Shown here: positions 1-11,511 of the stretch, piece after piece
Numbering within the stretch: the first letter of the stretch is position 1
Layout of the letters: each line of letters begins with the position of its first letter
Assembly (NCBI RefSeq): GCF_003473485.1
Contig: NC_053049.1
Location: 28,727,292 to 28,791,291 of the forward strand
Reading direction: 5' to 3'
DNA length: 64,000 bases
Source: Medicago truncatula
Taxonomy: Eukaryota; Streptophyta; Magnoliopsida; Fabales; Fabaceae
Program-made: the position numbers and the translations under genes
Notes under the pieces: model-generated
What the model was told of the DNA's origin: nothing
Database searches by the model: none
The model's input: the letters and a program-made list of their open reading frames with translations, nothing else

Positions 1-544
1 GTTGTTTGTTTATATGATTATTATCATTAAGTGATGATTATGTCATGTTGTATATGATTATTATTATTAAGTGAGGATTAAGTTGTGTTGATATGTTATT
101 ATGAAATGATGATTAGAAGTTGGTTAAACTATTAAAAATTATTACATGAAGAATTATTATTACTAATAGATGAAGTTATTTATGTTGTTAAATGGAAAAA
201 ATAGCTCCCATTCAGTGGCGCTTTTAACACTAAAGCGCTATAACTGGTAACGCGGAGGGTATATATAGCGCTTTCTACAAAAAGCGCTGTCTGTGGTTGT
301 AACTTGTTATGGCCTTTTACTCGAAAAGTGCTACCGTAAGTTCCTATAAATACTGCAAATATAAAAATAAAATTCCTGATTAAACATATATAACCTTGTT
401 GTATAAAGTGATATTAATGGCTCACCTTCAATAGCTCTTTAATAGCGCTTTAAAAGCGATATTGTATATTTGAAGAAAAAAAAGTGCTTATTTTCATTAA
501 AAAAACGCTATATATTAACATCTTGAACACGCATTATGTTTTAT

Positions 545-730
545 CAAGTCACAGGTTACCTGTTCGATCCCCTCAAATTGTATTTATTCTTATTTATTTT
601 TTATGTAATAGATAGCGCTTTTTTATATTAAAAAACGCCTTCTCTTGGTAAAGTTGTACCCGCTTGAGTGGTAGATTATCAATTCCTCCATGTCGTAGAA
701 CCGCTGTTTGATTCCCTCCAAGTAGTTTTT
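545..730 (+). repeat. two tRNA-promoter-like (box B) stretches
   Basis: GTTCGATCCCCTC at about 566 and GTTTGATTCCCTCC at about 708 resemble RNA polymerase III box B. The second is preceded by a box-A-like stretch (CCGCTTGAGTGGTAG). They could be decayed SINEs or tRNA-derived pieces inside the surrounding element. No cloverleaf can be folded by eye, so neither is called a tRNA gene. Confidence 0.3.
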
Positions 731-857
731 TCCTTTTCTTTTTGTATATAATTAAATCTTTTTTTTAAGAAAACATTGTATTTTTTTTAAGGAGAAAACG
801 TATTGTATATTTTTTTTTTGGTAGATAAACGAAATGACAAAGTTATTAGAAATTCAC

Positions 858-947
858 ACACAAGTGGAGGTACCGGGGTTCGAACCTCGGTCATGGCATC
901 CGGCCTAACAATTTCAGCATTTTCCAGCTGAGCTTGGACTTCTGGAT
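858..947 (-). mobile_element. tRNA-derived SINE remnant
   Basis: On the minus strand the order is a box-A-like AGCTCAGCTGG followed by a perfect box B (GAGGTTCGAACCCCGG). This matches the head of the tRNA-derived SINEs seen elsewhere in the window (26472, 54864). A poly(A) tail and target duplication are not clear, so this is an old or truncated copy. Confidence 0.5.
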
Positions 948-2342
948 AGAAAAACGTATTGTATTGTATTATTTATTTATTATATATTTAGCTTATATAT
1001 TTAGTTAAAATAAAAGTTGAATACGCGGTATCACTCATCCCACTCAATTTCTTCTCTGTACGTGAGATTCCCCCTTCGTGACCCTCACTTCTCAATCAAC
1101 CCTCTCTTACTTTTCGTTCTTCTTCCATTTTTTCTTTAGGTATGTCTTTGTTCCCCTTTCAATTTCAATTATTTCTTGTAGATCTATTCAATTTTTTCAA
1201 TTTCAATTAACTGTTATTGTTCTTGTTTAACTTAGTTATGAATTAGTGAGAGTGATGTTATAATTATTGTGTATTGATTTGATGCATATTCTTGTTAAAA
1301 TTGTTGATTGTTGTGATGATATGTTGTCATGGTGATGTTTCCCATTCAATTCTATGCAAAAAGATTCCATTAGATTGAGTTTTAACCAACTTTTATGCGA
1401 TTTTTGAATTCCATTGTTGCTGGAAATTTTTTAGAAGTTCATCATCATCTTCATAACTTTGCAATGTTGATAATGGTTCTATACCACATTATAGTATTGT
1501 TTTAATCCTCAATGCTTAAGTATTTGATAGAGAAAGATTAAGGATTTGGATAGCGGTTTTATTTATTTGCTTTAACTTGTACTCATGAGTACTTTGAATT
1601 TTCCTTTAATATAATAATATAGTGTTATATATTGCTTATTGCTTAATGATGTTTTCTGCTATATATTCAGGTGGAGGGGAGTTAACGAAATTTGAAAATG
1701 AATAATGATTTGCCTGCTAGTTTTGAATAAAAATGTTGAGACGGCCATGAAGATAGATGAAGACTGCATGCTACCATATAGAAGATTTTGATCTTTATAT
1801 TAACTAATTAGTTGTAACTTAGAGATATCCATGTTACCATATTAGTGGCTATACATTTCTGACTTTTATGCCATATATACATACTTTTATGATATATTTG
1901 AGTTTTATTTGAAAAATAATAGTCACAATTATAATGTGCCAAAATTAAATATATTTCCCTTAAAAAAATTATATATATATATATATATATATTACGTTAA
2001 ATTAATAAAAAACGCTATCTGTAATTAAAAAAAAATCTGACCAAAAACAATTTAAATGTTTTTTCTAGCGCTTTTTTTTCTGTATAAAGCACTATCTAAA
2101 CATATTTTAAACCCTTATTAGGTGGCATTTATTTTTGAAAGCGCTATCTAAGGAGAATCTTTTCTAACGCTTTTTGACATAAAGCGCTACATATACCCAA
2201 CTTTAGATAGCGCATATAAGAGAACATTAGAAGGTACAGGGCAAAACTAGATATGTCATGTTTACTAACTTGAAGGCAAAACTAGAACCACGCGGTGACA
2301 TATCAAATTAGTCTGCATATAAGAGAGCATTAGAAATGTTAC

Positions 2343-3200
2343 CTCAGGATTAGGTACAACTGTTGAAGGTACAGGGCTAGCAGCATGGAAAACTGCACTG
2401 CATCCAACAATTGCAGAGTAAACTGATTCATAATCCAAGATATCCGCTTTGAAGAGTGTAAGGTTCTCATAAGCTTTATCCAGTTTTAACAAGTGTTCAT
2501 ATTTCGGGCTACCTACAGTTTTCAGACATACACTTCAAATGAATCGCAACACTCGTACCTCGAAAGAATGAGAGAAAAGATGCATACCAACATCCTCTTC
2601 AACAATTCTATTCAAAATAGTATACTAAGTAATTTGAAATTTTAACTGTTGAGCAGATTTTTCAAAGGTCATATATTTCGGACTACCTGCTAGCTATTCT
2701 ATTTGTTATTTGGACATTAAATTCGTTTTGCCTTCAAATTCTTATCAATCTAATTCGATGTTGGTTGTTCTAAATATGTTAAGACAGGTAGTGTGTAATC
2801 AAAGTTTGTAAAAGTAAAAAATTAATTTATATTTGTATCATTTTAATATTATTTTGTTATTTTAAGATTTCCAACAATTGATAAATAATGTCTATATTAT
2901 TTTCAACACACGCACGCAGGCGCGCACACATATGTATCATATCATATATAAGAAAACTATATGTAATGGAAACTTCACCGGTAAACTACTCCACGTCTCA
3001 ACCACATATAATAGTGGATTCTGTTTAAAATTATTCCCCTAAAAATGTTACATATATGGTACAAAGAACCTTTTACCATAACAAATGGTTTTAATACCTC
3101 AAAATAAAATTGGTTTTGATAGAAGAAGCTTAACAAGCCATGATGCTACAAACCCACCTGCTCCAATTACACACACTTTTACTTTGGGAATGAACAAAAC
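2343..3200 (-). pseudogene. cinnamoyl-CoA-reductase-like relic (two exons)
   Basis: Two minus-strand pieces belong to the NADPH-dependent CCR/DFR-like short-chain reductase family. The first, about 3125-3190, reads KVKVCVIGAGGFVASWLVKL, the N-terminal Rossmann nucleotide-binding loop (GxGGFxAS). The second, 2343-2512, reads [20 protein letters not shown] and continues through an ADILDYESV and [15 protein letters not shown] stretch. It has a plausible acceptor (CTGTAG) and donor (CCTGAG/GTAAC). These are the first two exons of a normally five- or six-exon gene of about 320 residues. No in-frame ATG precedes the first exon (the expected position reads ATT), and the catalytic and C-terminal exons are absent. 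The AGCGCT element begins about 115 bp past the second exon. I judge it a decayed gene fragment, not a functional reductase. Confidence 0.75.
2968..3115 (+). repeat. segment shared with the region upstream of the IAA-conjugate hydrolase
   Basis: This stretch shares blocks in the same order with 36275-36425, including ACTACTCCACGTCTCAACCA, AAAGAACCTTTTACCA and a GGTTTTAATACCTCAAAATA-like block, with small insertions between them. Here it lies in the first intron of the CCR-like relic. The other copy lies 230-375 bp before the hydrolase start codon. It is a dispersed repeat or a copied piece of promoter. Confidence 0.7.
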
Positions 3201-3510
3201 AGTTTGGGTAAAGAGCAGAATTCCTCTAAAAAATGTGATTCCTACATGTTAATTTCATATGCATCACAAGGATCGCATGAAGAAAAAAAAAAGTATGTTT
3301 TTATTGGAGTTTATGACGCGTGTCCATCTATGAGGAAACACACGGATTGCACTTGTGTAACATAATGTCACATAACATTGGCCAATTTAAATGTGAAATA
3401 TGACAATACAATTTTATCAAACATAAAAATGTGTTCATGAAAGAGAATAGTTAAATTGACTTGTTTGTCACAATTGGATTAGCCAATGTTGGTGACATTC
3501 CCGCTTCTAT

Positions 3511-3623
3511 AATACACAAGTGGAGTCCGAGACACCCCTAACTTAATGAATGAAAGTACACTTCAGCCTTTATGATACACAAGTGGAGTCCGAAACACCC
3601 CTAACTAAATCAATGAAAGTAAA
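3511..3623. repeat. tandem duplication, unit about 65 bp
   Basis: TACACAAGTGGAGTCCGAGA followed by CACCCCTAACTTAATGAATG occurs twice with few differences, at about 3513 and 3578. It lies in non-coding DNA between the CCR-like relic and the RNA helicase. Confidence 0.8.
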
Positions 3624-3629
3624 ATGTGT

Positions 3630-4630
3630 CTATAGCAGTAATTATAAAATGGCATTGCCACTTTAAAAGGTGGTTGCAATTCTTCTTTACAGCGTCTCAT
3701 GTATGCTACAACCTTAACATAAATACTCCCTTCAGTCACTTTTTTTATAAGAAAAAACCACTTTTTAGCTGCTATGAATAATTTATGTATTTGGTCTATA
3801 ATATAGGTCAGATACATCAATTATCCAATAAACTTTTTTTTGACAAATCAATAAACTTAAGTTTTTTTTTTTCTTCTTATAATAGTGACATAATATTTGT
3901 TCTTCATAATATGGGGGTGTAAATGGGCATTTAGAGGCTCTTGCCTTCTAAACTGAGTTGTAATTAAAGTTATGAAGAGATAAGATACAGAACACAGTAA
4001 TCTTCTCATAATTTACATGTGGAAAGAATAAAGTTATCAGCAACTAACTTTCCTATAAACTTTGATTGGTGAACAGATAAAGGCATAAATAAGCACATTA
4101 TCATTTTGCAAAAGATGAAGGGGAAAATGTAACTTCAGATAAGACACTGCTGTCCAAAACCCGAGAGACGGATGATATCTATAACCTACGCCTGGCTTAT
4201 GTGTAACCACCTTGTGTTCTCACGCTGTAAGACTCTCTTCAATGGTTGCTGAATCTCTGACTTTGTTAGCACTTGCTACAAATACAAAATGATGGTTACT
4301 GGTTAGGTCAAGCTTATCGTTGTCGAAGTTACAAGGTTTTAGAAAAAGAGCTGAGATAAAGAACAAAGACTTTAAAATATGAATATAATTATTTATTGAA
4401 TGACACAAAAAGACTAAATAGAAACCCCTATTTATAAGGATACAAGACTCCTAAGTAATATGAAAACTAATCTTAGAGATCCTCCAAGGTAAAAAAAAAA
4501 ACTAATCATGTGACAAATCAAGATAATGTATGAAGTTTAAATGCTGATCCGCATTTTCTATTTCGAACACAAACATAAACATCATCACTTAACTTTTAAA
4601 CTCAATGCATAATATAGATATCTATGCACA
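3630..4630. other. intergenic, no gene seen
   Basis: AT-rich sequence downstream of the helicase. Only short chance ORFs occur. It probably contains the helicase 3' UTR, which is transcribed leftward from 4715. Confidence 0.5.
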
Positions 4631-4633
4631 ATA

Positions 4634-4724
4634 TTGATTTTTAAAGCTCTATGGAATCAAACATTAAACTTTAGTTTTCTTTTTTTGATTTTTAAAGCTC
4701 TATGGAATCAAACATTAAACTTTA
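4634..4724. repeat. tandem duplication over the helicase stop codon
   Basis: About 40 bp, including AAGCTCTATGGAATCAAACA and ending TTAAACTTTA, is present at 4634-4674 and again at 4685-4724. The second copy contains the last codons and stop of the RNA helicase. The first is a near-identical copy in the 3' UTR. Confidence 0.85.
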
Positions 4725-7700
4725 CCTTTCTTTTTGATCTTGTTACGGAAGCTTCTTTTCCTGCTAAATGCGGTCTCCTGCATTAATAGTGTAACAATCA
4801 CTCCAAAATGTTGGAATCTATCAAATATCAATGACTTGTATAGTTGAAATTATGTGAGAAGTTATTCAGCCTATAGTTAATGCTCTCATCATACGCGAAC
4901 AGCATCTAATTTTCCTAATGTATATATATTTTTTTTATACATTTTATTCAAAATGTGTATGGATCTGTCCAAGATTACTACGGCCAATAAATACAGTTTT
5001 ATAATTTACCACAGGTAGACCAAGTTCCCCTGCACGACGAACAGCATCTACAAGCTCTCTGTTGGATTCAGTATACATGCTGGTAACTAGTCCGATTTGG
5101 CCAGCTCTAGCTGTACGACCAATCCTATGCAAAAAGTCTACAGCAGAAGTAGCAAAATCTGCCTGAAACACATGCACAACATTGGGAATGAAAACATATA
5201 TAATAAAATATAACACCTAAGGTTATATAAAAATAAAACAAACACAATAAGAAACAGTACAGTTGAAAGCATGGTCATAATAGTAGCATCACTGAAGCAG
5301 ACTATGAATGTAAGAGAGTTGGATACATGCATGGTAATATAATGAACTAAGAGTCACAATGTCATATAGGGAATGAAGTGACTCAAATAAGAGGCTTAAG
5401 AAACCATGAAATAACGTATATTACATAACATGATTTGAGGTTTGAACTTTAAACACAAACGAAAAAACATTCCAAAAGAGAGACCATCATGTGAAAATTA
5501 TCAAACGATGCTTAAGGATGATATATAAGACCTTGCAAGTGCTTTCTATATTTTTTTAATTAATCAATGGTCCAGATTGAGTTTATAATTAAGGGTACAA
5601 TGGCCAACTCGTTTTCTTCCTATCCCATCTCTCCCACAACCAAAACTCCATCTCCCCTCAATCATCCCTCTGTGCTGCCCTGCCTCACCTCTGTACAAGC
5701 ATGATGCGTACAGATTCACCACTCCCCAATTTCCTTTCCCTTCTACACTGGACTCTCACCGTCTGAAGAATTATTAGAAGCAAAGGAGAAAGTAAAAGAT
5801 CGCATTGAAGATCTTAGGTGAAAGGGGGTGAGACTCGTGTCTTCAAATACAAATCCAGGGAAATGATTAGGGAACAAAGACAAATCCAGAGAAACACCGA
5901 TAAACATTTTGACATAAATAAATCGCCCACAGTTCATTCTCCCAACAAACAATTTTACTTTTGTTTTAATTAATAATAACAAGGTGCTGCACCAACTAGC
6001 TCTGATCATGAAAACTGTAGAAACCTTCTGCTTCTTTCGCTCACGGCTCCGTTCTTATTTTAGCTGAATCCAATTACATAAGAAAATTGTCTATAAAAAG
6101 TGCACAAACTCGGAGGATTTTAATTAAAAAGCATTTTTCAGTTTTATTTCTGGGTCCTTAAATGATTGACAAACGACAAAGGGTGGTGAAGGGAATGGAG
6201 AGGAGGAGGAGAGCTGGGGAAGGAGTTAGCGGAGAGGTAGATTTACTATTTTACACCCAATGTATCCATGCCTCACTGAGCAAATGGTGCACGGGATAAC
6301 TCACCTATTGATTATGTAGGAGATGCTTTCCTAATTCCTTTAAGTTTAATTATAAAAATATGGGATGTGAAGAGAGAGCAAGCTTATAAATAAGAGAAAT
6401 TGATTGAAACAACAAACTATTTATCTTCACAATCAATGTCCGCAAGTGGAAAAGGTGTAGTGTTAATTGGATAGAACTTCATTTCTGTCATATTTATGTG
6501 CAAACATTCTAATTTTCTGAACAAACTTTGATATTTTAAACTCATCAACATATTTACTTATTCTAATTGATGTTTAATCCTCCCTTTTCTGTTTGTTCTC
6601 AACCCTAGAACTTTCAAAATTTAAGCGATTGCAAAAAGTATTACTATAACTTATAACATGTAAAAGGAAAAGCATACCTGAATAACATGAGAAACATTTG
6701 GAATATCCACGCCACGAGCAGCTGCATCAGTACATACAAGAACACCACCTTTGTCGTAGAAATCAACTAAAGTTTGTGCCCGCTCATCCAACGTGCAATT
6801 CTTATGATAACGTAAACATTCAAGCCCAGCATAGCCCAATATCTTCACCACAGCTTCAACAGCCTCAACTGTGTTGGCAAACACCATTGTTCTATGAATG
6901 CCACTACCAATATCCAAATCTTCCAATTTTAAACTGTGATTCACAGCCCTTATGAGCTCTTTCACTTGTGTATCAACGGTCACTTCTATCCATCTTTGCT
7001 TCAATCTGGAAATTGAAAAGAAACAGTAACAAATGAAATCACAAATGCATAAATGAAGGCACTGTTTTCCAGTAGAGCCGGGATGGGTTGGATATCACAA
7101 AATAGCATAAGTCAAAGATGTTGTGCATATATGGTAGAATAATGCTTCCCATTAGACATGTCAAGAGGAAACCAAAAACGAGTAAGGAGTGAGAGGAAAT
7201 TAGTAAAGGATGTTGTAACTGTAATAGTCTGTTAGTGGTTGTTAGTTAGAAGGGAGACTATTAGTAATAGGAGAATAAAATAGAAAGAGTGTGGCCGTTA
7301 AACAGTGAAATTGAGTGGGAGAGTAGAAGTTCCTCGAACTACCTATGTGGTATTTGTATAAGAATACACAAGTAACTGTTGCAAACTAATTGCATGCTAA
7401 TAATGGTTAGCTCTCGACACTCAAGTTGGACTACAGATGTTGTTTATGCCGACCTTGGTACAAAGTGACATACTATAGATGTCACACGTTTTACAGATAA
7501 AAGTCCTTCATGAATCTTTTCTGGGGAGTATAAACGAGCCGAGCAGATTAAAAGTCCACAAAAAAAAATTATAAACTTCTACAACAGAACAAAACTACAT
7601 AAATTAATTGTAACACCGTCAAGTATGAATAAAATTTCACATACTTCTATAATATAAATAACAAAGGCTAGTAAAATTTCTTTCATCAATTTATCGGCAG

Positions 7701-10700
7701 AATAGTCTCCTTCAAAATGTTGGCTCCTTTTAGATACTTCAAACTATTCAAAACCACATCCCAACGAGAACTTCAACCGAATGACATACACTTCCTTACA
7801 CATCTTACACGAAAGGAAATGTTTGGACATGCCATGGGTGAGATCATTGTGTTTACAACTAATCTCCAGTACGTGTCTAGATTACATAGTAACTCAATCA
7901 TTAGGAGCGTGTTTAACATTTGGAGATCATGTTTACAGCTAATCTCCAATACGTTTCTAGATTAGATAGTAACTCAATCATTAGGTGTTTCACATTGAAG
8001 CCACCAAAGTATCAGAAGTTGCAGTTCCTAGCATAGCATGCCAACCTTAGATAGGACATTGAGAACATATTTCCAATAAATGAGAAAAATCCCCTTTGTA
8101 CTTTTACTTTTACTTGCTTCAATCCCAGAGGAAATACATTGAATAACCAAGATTCCTTGGTTTCAAATTTGGTTTGAAGGGATCCCAAATTCTCCAAAGC
8201 AGCGAGTGAGATGAGCAAAACAGATAGAAGCCAACTTAGCTATAGGACAGGTTTCAAAGTAGTCAACGTCATAAGTCTGAGCATAACCTTTGGAAACTAG
8301 TTGAGCCATGAGACTGTGAATGGCATGTTTACTCGATGGAAGGGAGGCAAATCCCCACATGTTTTATTTTTTAAAGCCAGTAATTACTCTTCAACGACAT
8401 GCCACCACCTGTCGTGAGCTAAAAGTCACAGAGACAATTGAATATAATCATTCGCTATAAATGCGTCATATGATTAGACATTTAGACATCTGAAATAGTT
8501 CTCCATCAAGAATGATAGGACCCCTGGGCCTAACAAGCATGATGAGCAAATCATTGAGACCAGTACATATAGGCCCAGCATCTGGAAAGTCTATACTGGG
8601 AGAAAGAGGGTGGGACTGTAGGGGAGAATATGTTAGTGATGTGCGCACTGATTCCATGTGATTCAGCTATAAGAGAGGGAAGGGTAGTGAGTCTCACTCA
8701 TGACTGTTATTGAGTTGGTTAGTAGATAATATCTCCTGGTTTGGAGTCTCAGACTCTGGAATCGTTATGCTTACTCTGTAAAACTTCTCAGCTTCCCATT
8801 CAAACTGAAAAACAATCATATTTCATGTATCTGTTTTTGCGAATTTCATCAAAGATCTTTTCTTCAATTTAAGTAAATCTGGATCTGTTTGACTAACTTA
8901 AGGTCTCCACTTATGATCATGCTTCCTAGGTATTCATCTAAGTCTCTCATGGGCAATAAATTCTAAACTTGGTTTTTGAAAATGGTCTTACCATCTTTTA
9001 CCTTGGTAAATTAGTAATGTTTGACTTAATTTTCTCCATACACATTCCTGTCACATTATTGACAGTGCACAATCAATGGCCACCAAAAAGATATACGACC
9101 ACTGATGCACTGACCACTTTCCTAATTTGATGTCCCGGTGGATATATGTCCTTGTTGACCACGACAGAAGCTGAATACTAAGTAGAAAAGAAAATTGAAC
9201 GTTTTATTGATAATAAGTACAAAAAGGGGGAAAATATAGCACCTTGGATTGTGACAATGAAGATAGTTTCCACTAACCCACTCAGCATCAGGAAACATGT
9301 GTTTCAATAATGCTCCCGCTGTTTTCTTTCCATTCACCGGAAGTGTAGCTGCAACAAAAACATATTGTTTACTACGCTCAAAATGTTTCCTCACTCTTCT
9401 CCAGTCTCTTCTTGTTTTCTTGACAGATTCAGCTTCGTTATTAATATTGGCAATATCCTCGTTATCATCATCCTCCTCGTCTGACATGGCTTCAGTTGGA
9501 AATTCCTCTTCACCTTCTGAAGCATCATGCGACGACAAAGAAGATTCCAATGTCACTGGCAACTCTGATACTGATGTTTTCGATCGAGACAAGAGTTTTT
9601 CATCATAGCGGAGCAAGTTAATCAGGCGGATTACTTTATTCTGGAAGCTCCCACAGAGAAGCATATCAGCTTCATCAAACACCTGCCAATTAGAAATTAG
9701 AAAATATAAACATACATAAATAGGAGCCAATGTTAAGTTCATATGTCTTCAGTTTTAGTTCAACAAAGCTACATAAGATCATAAAACAAGAAAGATACCA
9801 CATATTTAACACCATGCATAAATTCCATGCGGCGTCTTCTATCAACGTCAACATGATTGAGAAGAGCAGCAGGTGTTGTCACAATGATATCGGGTTCCCG
9901 AATTGGCCATCCCTGGTTCAAAAAAAGATTTGTAGTGCGCTGAGAATCAGAGCGAAAACTTGAGAAGATAGCTAAAACTTCATGTACAAACATCCAGACA
10001 TATAGTGTAGTAAACCACAAATTTCATATAACTATAAATGCACAAAGATAACCAAAAATAGCATCCGGAAATAAAAGCTAAAAACGCAAAGAATCTCACT
10101 ACCTGTTTCCCACAAATGGCTGCAGCACTAACAATGGTTTCATCATTGTCTCCACAGAGACTATTAGCCATCCTAACTACCTGCTCACACAATTGCACAT
10201 TCGGACAAAGCACGAGCAGAACTTTCCTGGCCGGCGGAGAGATTTCTTTATCAGATACAACATCCAGAGAATATTCCTCTGTACCCCTCAGCTTATCAAT
10301 GAGAGGAAGTAGATAACTGTATGTCTTACCACTGCCGGTCTCTGCAGCAATAACTACATCCTTCCCTGACAACACAGATGGTATAGAAGAAGCCTGTACA
10401 CACACAGAACAAGAAACGGTAATCATCAATAATACGCAAATCATAATAAGCCTCGGCAGTCAGCACCCCGAATAGAAGAATGAAAACAAAAATTAGAAAA
10501 TCATTTATCACTTTTCGGGTTCTATTCCAAATTATAATCTAAACTTACCCAATTTCGTTCTTGACACAAGTCACAACTCTAAACTATGGTTGGATTTATT
10601 TTATTTTTATTTTATTGACATCATAAACAAATTAATACAATAAGGAAAATAAAACTATAACTTTGTTGCTAAGTAAAGTCCGACTAAGAAGTCCGTAATG

Positions 10701-11359
10701 CCTAGCTCAACTGGGAATGTTGATATTGCTAGGCTGGACACCTTTATCCGGGTTTGAACCAAGACATTGTAGTTGTCAGTTTCAAGTGGTGTTTGTCGCT
10801 AGCATACTGACCAATAAAAAAAAGTTTGTTCCAACAAAGTTCAAGATGGGTTCTCCTGATCAATTCAACCTTAACTAAAGCTAATTAATCACTTCAAAAA
10901 ATCAAATTTAGAACATACAGGGTTGATTAAAATTAAAACAAAATAAATAAATAAATAAAAACAGAAATATAACAGGAATGGTAAAAAAAAGTCGAGAGAA
11001 AAAATGACCTGAACGAGAGAGGGTGTATTGAGAGCAATATTAGAGAGAGCTCGAGAAAGGGTATGAGAAAGACCAATTGAACTCCACGAAACGTTATCCT
11101 CAGCAAAGAAAGTGTCTCTTCCATTGAAATCTTCTGATGAAACGGCGCTTCCAACAAAGGGTTGTGTCTGGTGTGTTTGACGTGGAAGGGTTACAGAAAA
11201 GAAACGCGTTGCATTGAAATTGAAAAGAGAAGAAGACGAAGAAGAGAAAGTGGGATTGCGAATAAGAGCATTGTTGAATCGAGAGAAGAAGAAAAATTGA
11301 TGGTAGCGAATGGGTGAATTTTGAAGATGGAGCTTCAAAGCAGAACGAGTAACATTCAT
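4715..11359 (-). CDS. RH22: DEAD-box ATP-dependent RNA helicase, plastid RH22-like
   Basis: Seven exons on the minus strand: 11009-11359, 10103-10393, 9799-9912, 9243-9682, 6678-7005, 5010-5162 and 4715-4777. All have GT-AG borders and phases that fit, giving 579 residues, close to the roughly 580 I recall for Arabidopsis RH22. Helicase motifs in order are Walker A AETGSGKT (134-141), a PDIIVTTPAAL stretch, DEAD (255-258) and AAT in place of SAT (363-365). They continue with TDAAARGVDIP and HRIGRTARAG (520 onward), and the protein ends in a basic tail (SFRNKIKKKGKV). The first 60 or so residues are rich in Ser, Arg and Phe and poor in acid, as in an organelle transit peptide. An acidic insert lies near 300-340. 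I chose ATG 11359 (MNVTRSALKL) rather than 11425 because the longer start adds only a non-conserved leader. RH22 in Arabidopsis acts in plastid large-ribosomal-subunit assembly; the same role here is inferred. Confidence 0.93.
7190..9180. mobile_element. degraded Ty1/copia fragments in an intron of the helicase gene
   Basis: This 2.2-kb intron contains short copia-like pieces. On the minus strand near 8163-8360 lies a reverse-transcriptase-like stretch (LVSKGYAQTYDVDYFETCP), and on the plus strand near 9150 lies an RNase-H-like TTTEAEY. Possible LTR-like tracts lie around 7200-7460 and 8630-8830. The mixed orientation and heavy decay suggest an old, broken and rearranged retroelement fossil. 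Limits are approximate. Confidence 0.5.
10695..10825 (+). mobile_element. tRNA-derived SINE remnant
   Basis: A box-A-like TGCCTAGCTCAACTGG, a box-B-like GGGTTTGAACCA about 40 bp later, and a short A-rich end near 10817 resemble a SINE in sense orientation. It lies in the first intron of the helicase gene. No target duplication was found. Confidence 0.45.
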
Positions 11360-11511
11360 TTTTTGATGTCTTTGCAAACAAGACAGAAATGGTGAAATGA
11401 AATATAGGGTTTTGGGTTTTAGCAAGAGGAAGAGGATGTTATCATGGGGGTTGGGGTTTGGGTGTGGGTCGTACCAGTACCAACCAACTTAACATGCTTT
11501 CATAACCGTTA

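Larger units (their letters stand above)
190..2230. mobile_element. CACTA-like non-autonomous element candidate with AGCGCT arrays
   Basis: Two clusters of the palindrome AGCGCT, usually flanked by A or T runs (AAAGCGCT, AGCGCTTTT), lie at about 210-660 and 2000-2225. About 1.3 kb of non-coding sequence without the motif separates them. Arrays of short subterminal repeats at both ends are typical of plant CACTA (En/Spm) elements, and arrays of this kind are common in dicot genomes. I could not find clear CACTA/TAGTG ends or a 3-bp target duplication, so the limits are approximate and the superfamily is an inference. The left array could also continue a larger element beginning before the window. 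Confidence 0.45.

Noticed and set aside
870-900. Perfect tRNA T-loop-like sequence GGTTCGAACC
   Set aside because: No acceptor or anticodon stems can be folded around it. It fits SINE box B, as do the similar sites at 35400 and 54899.
9297-9608. 103-codon plus-strand ORF
   Set aside because: It is the antisense of helicase exon 4; its Ser run mirrors the acidic insert.
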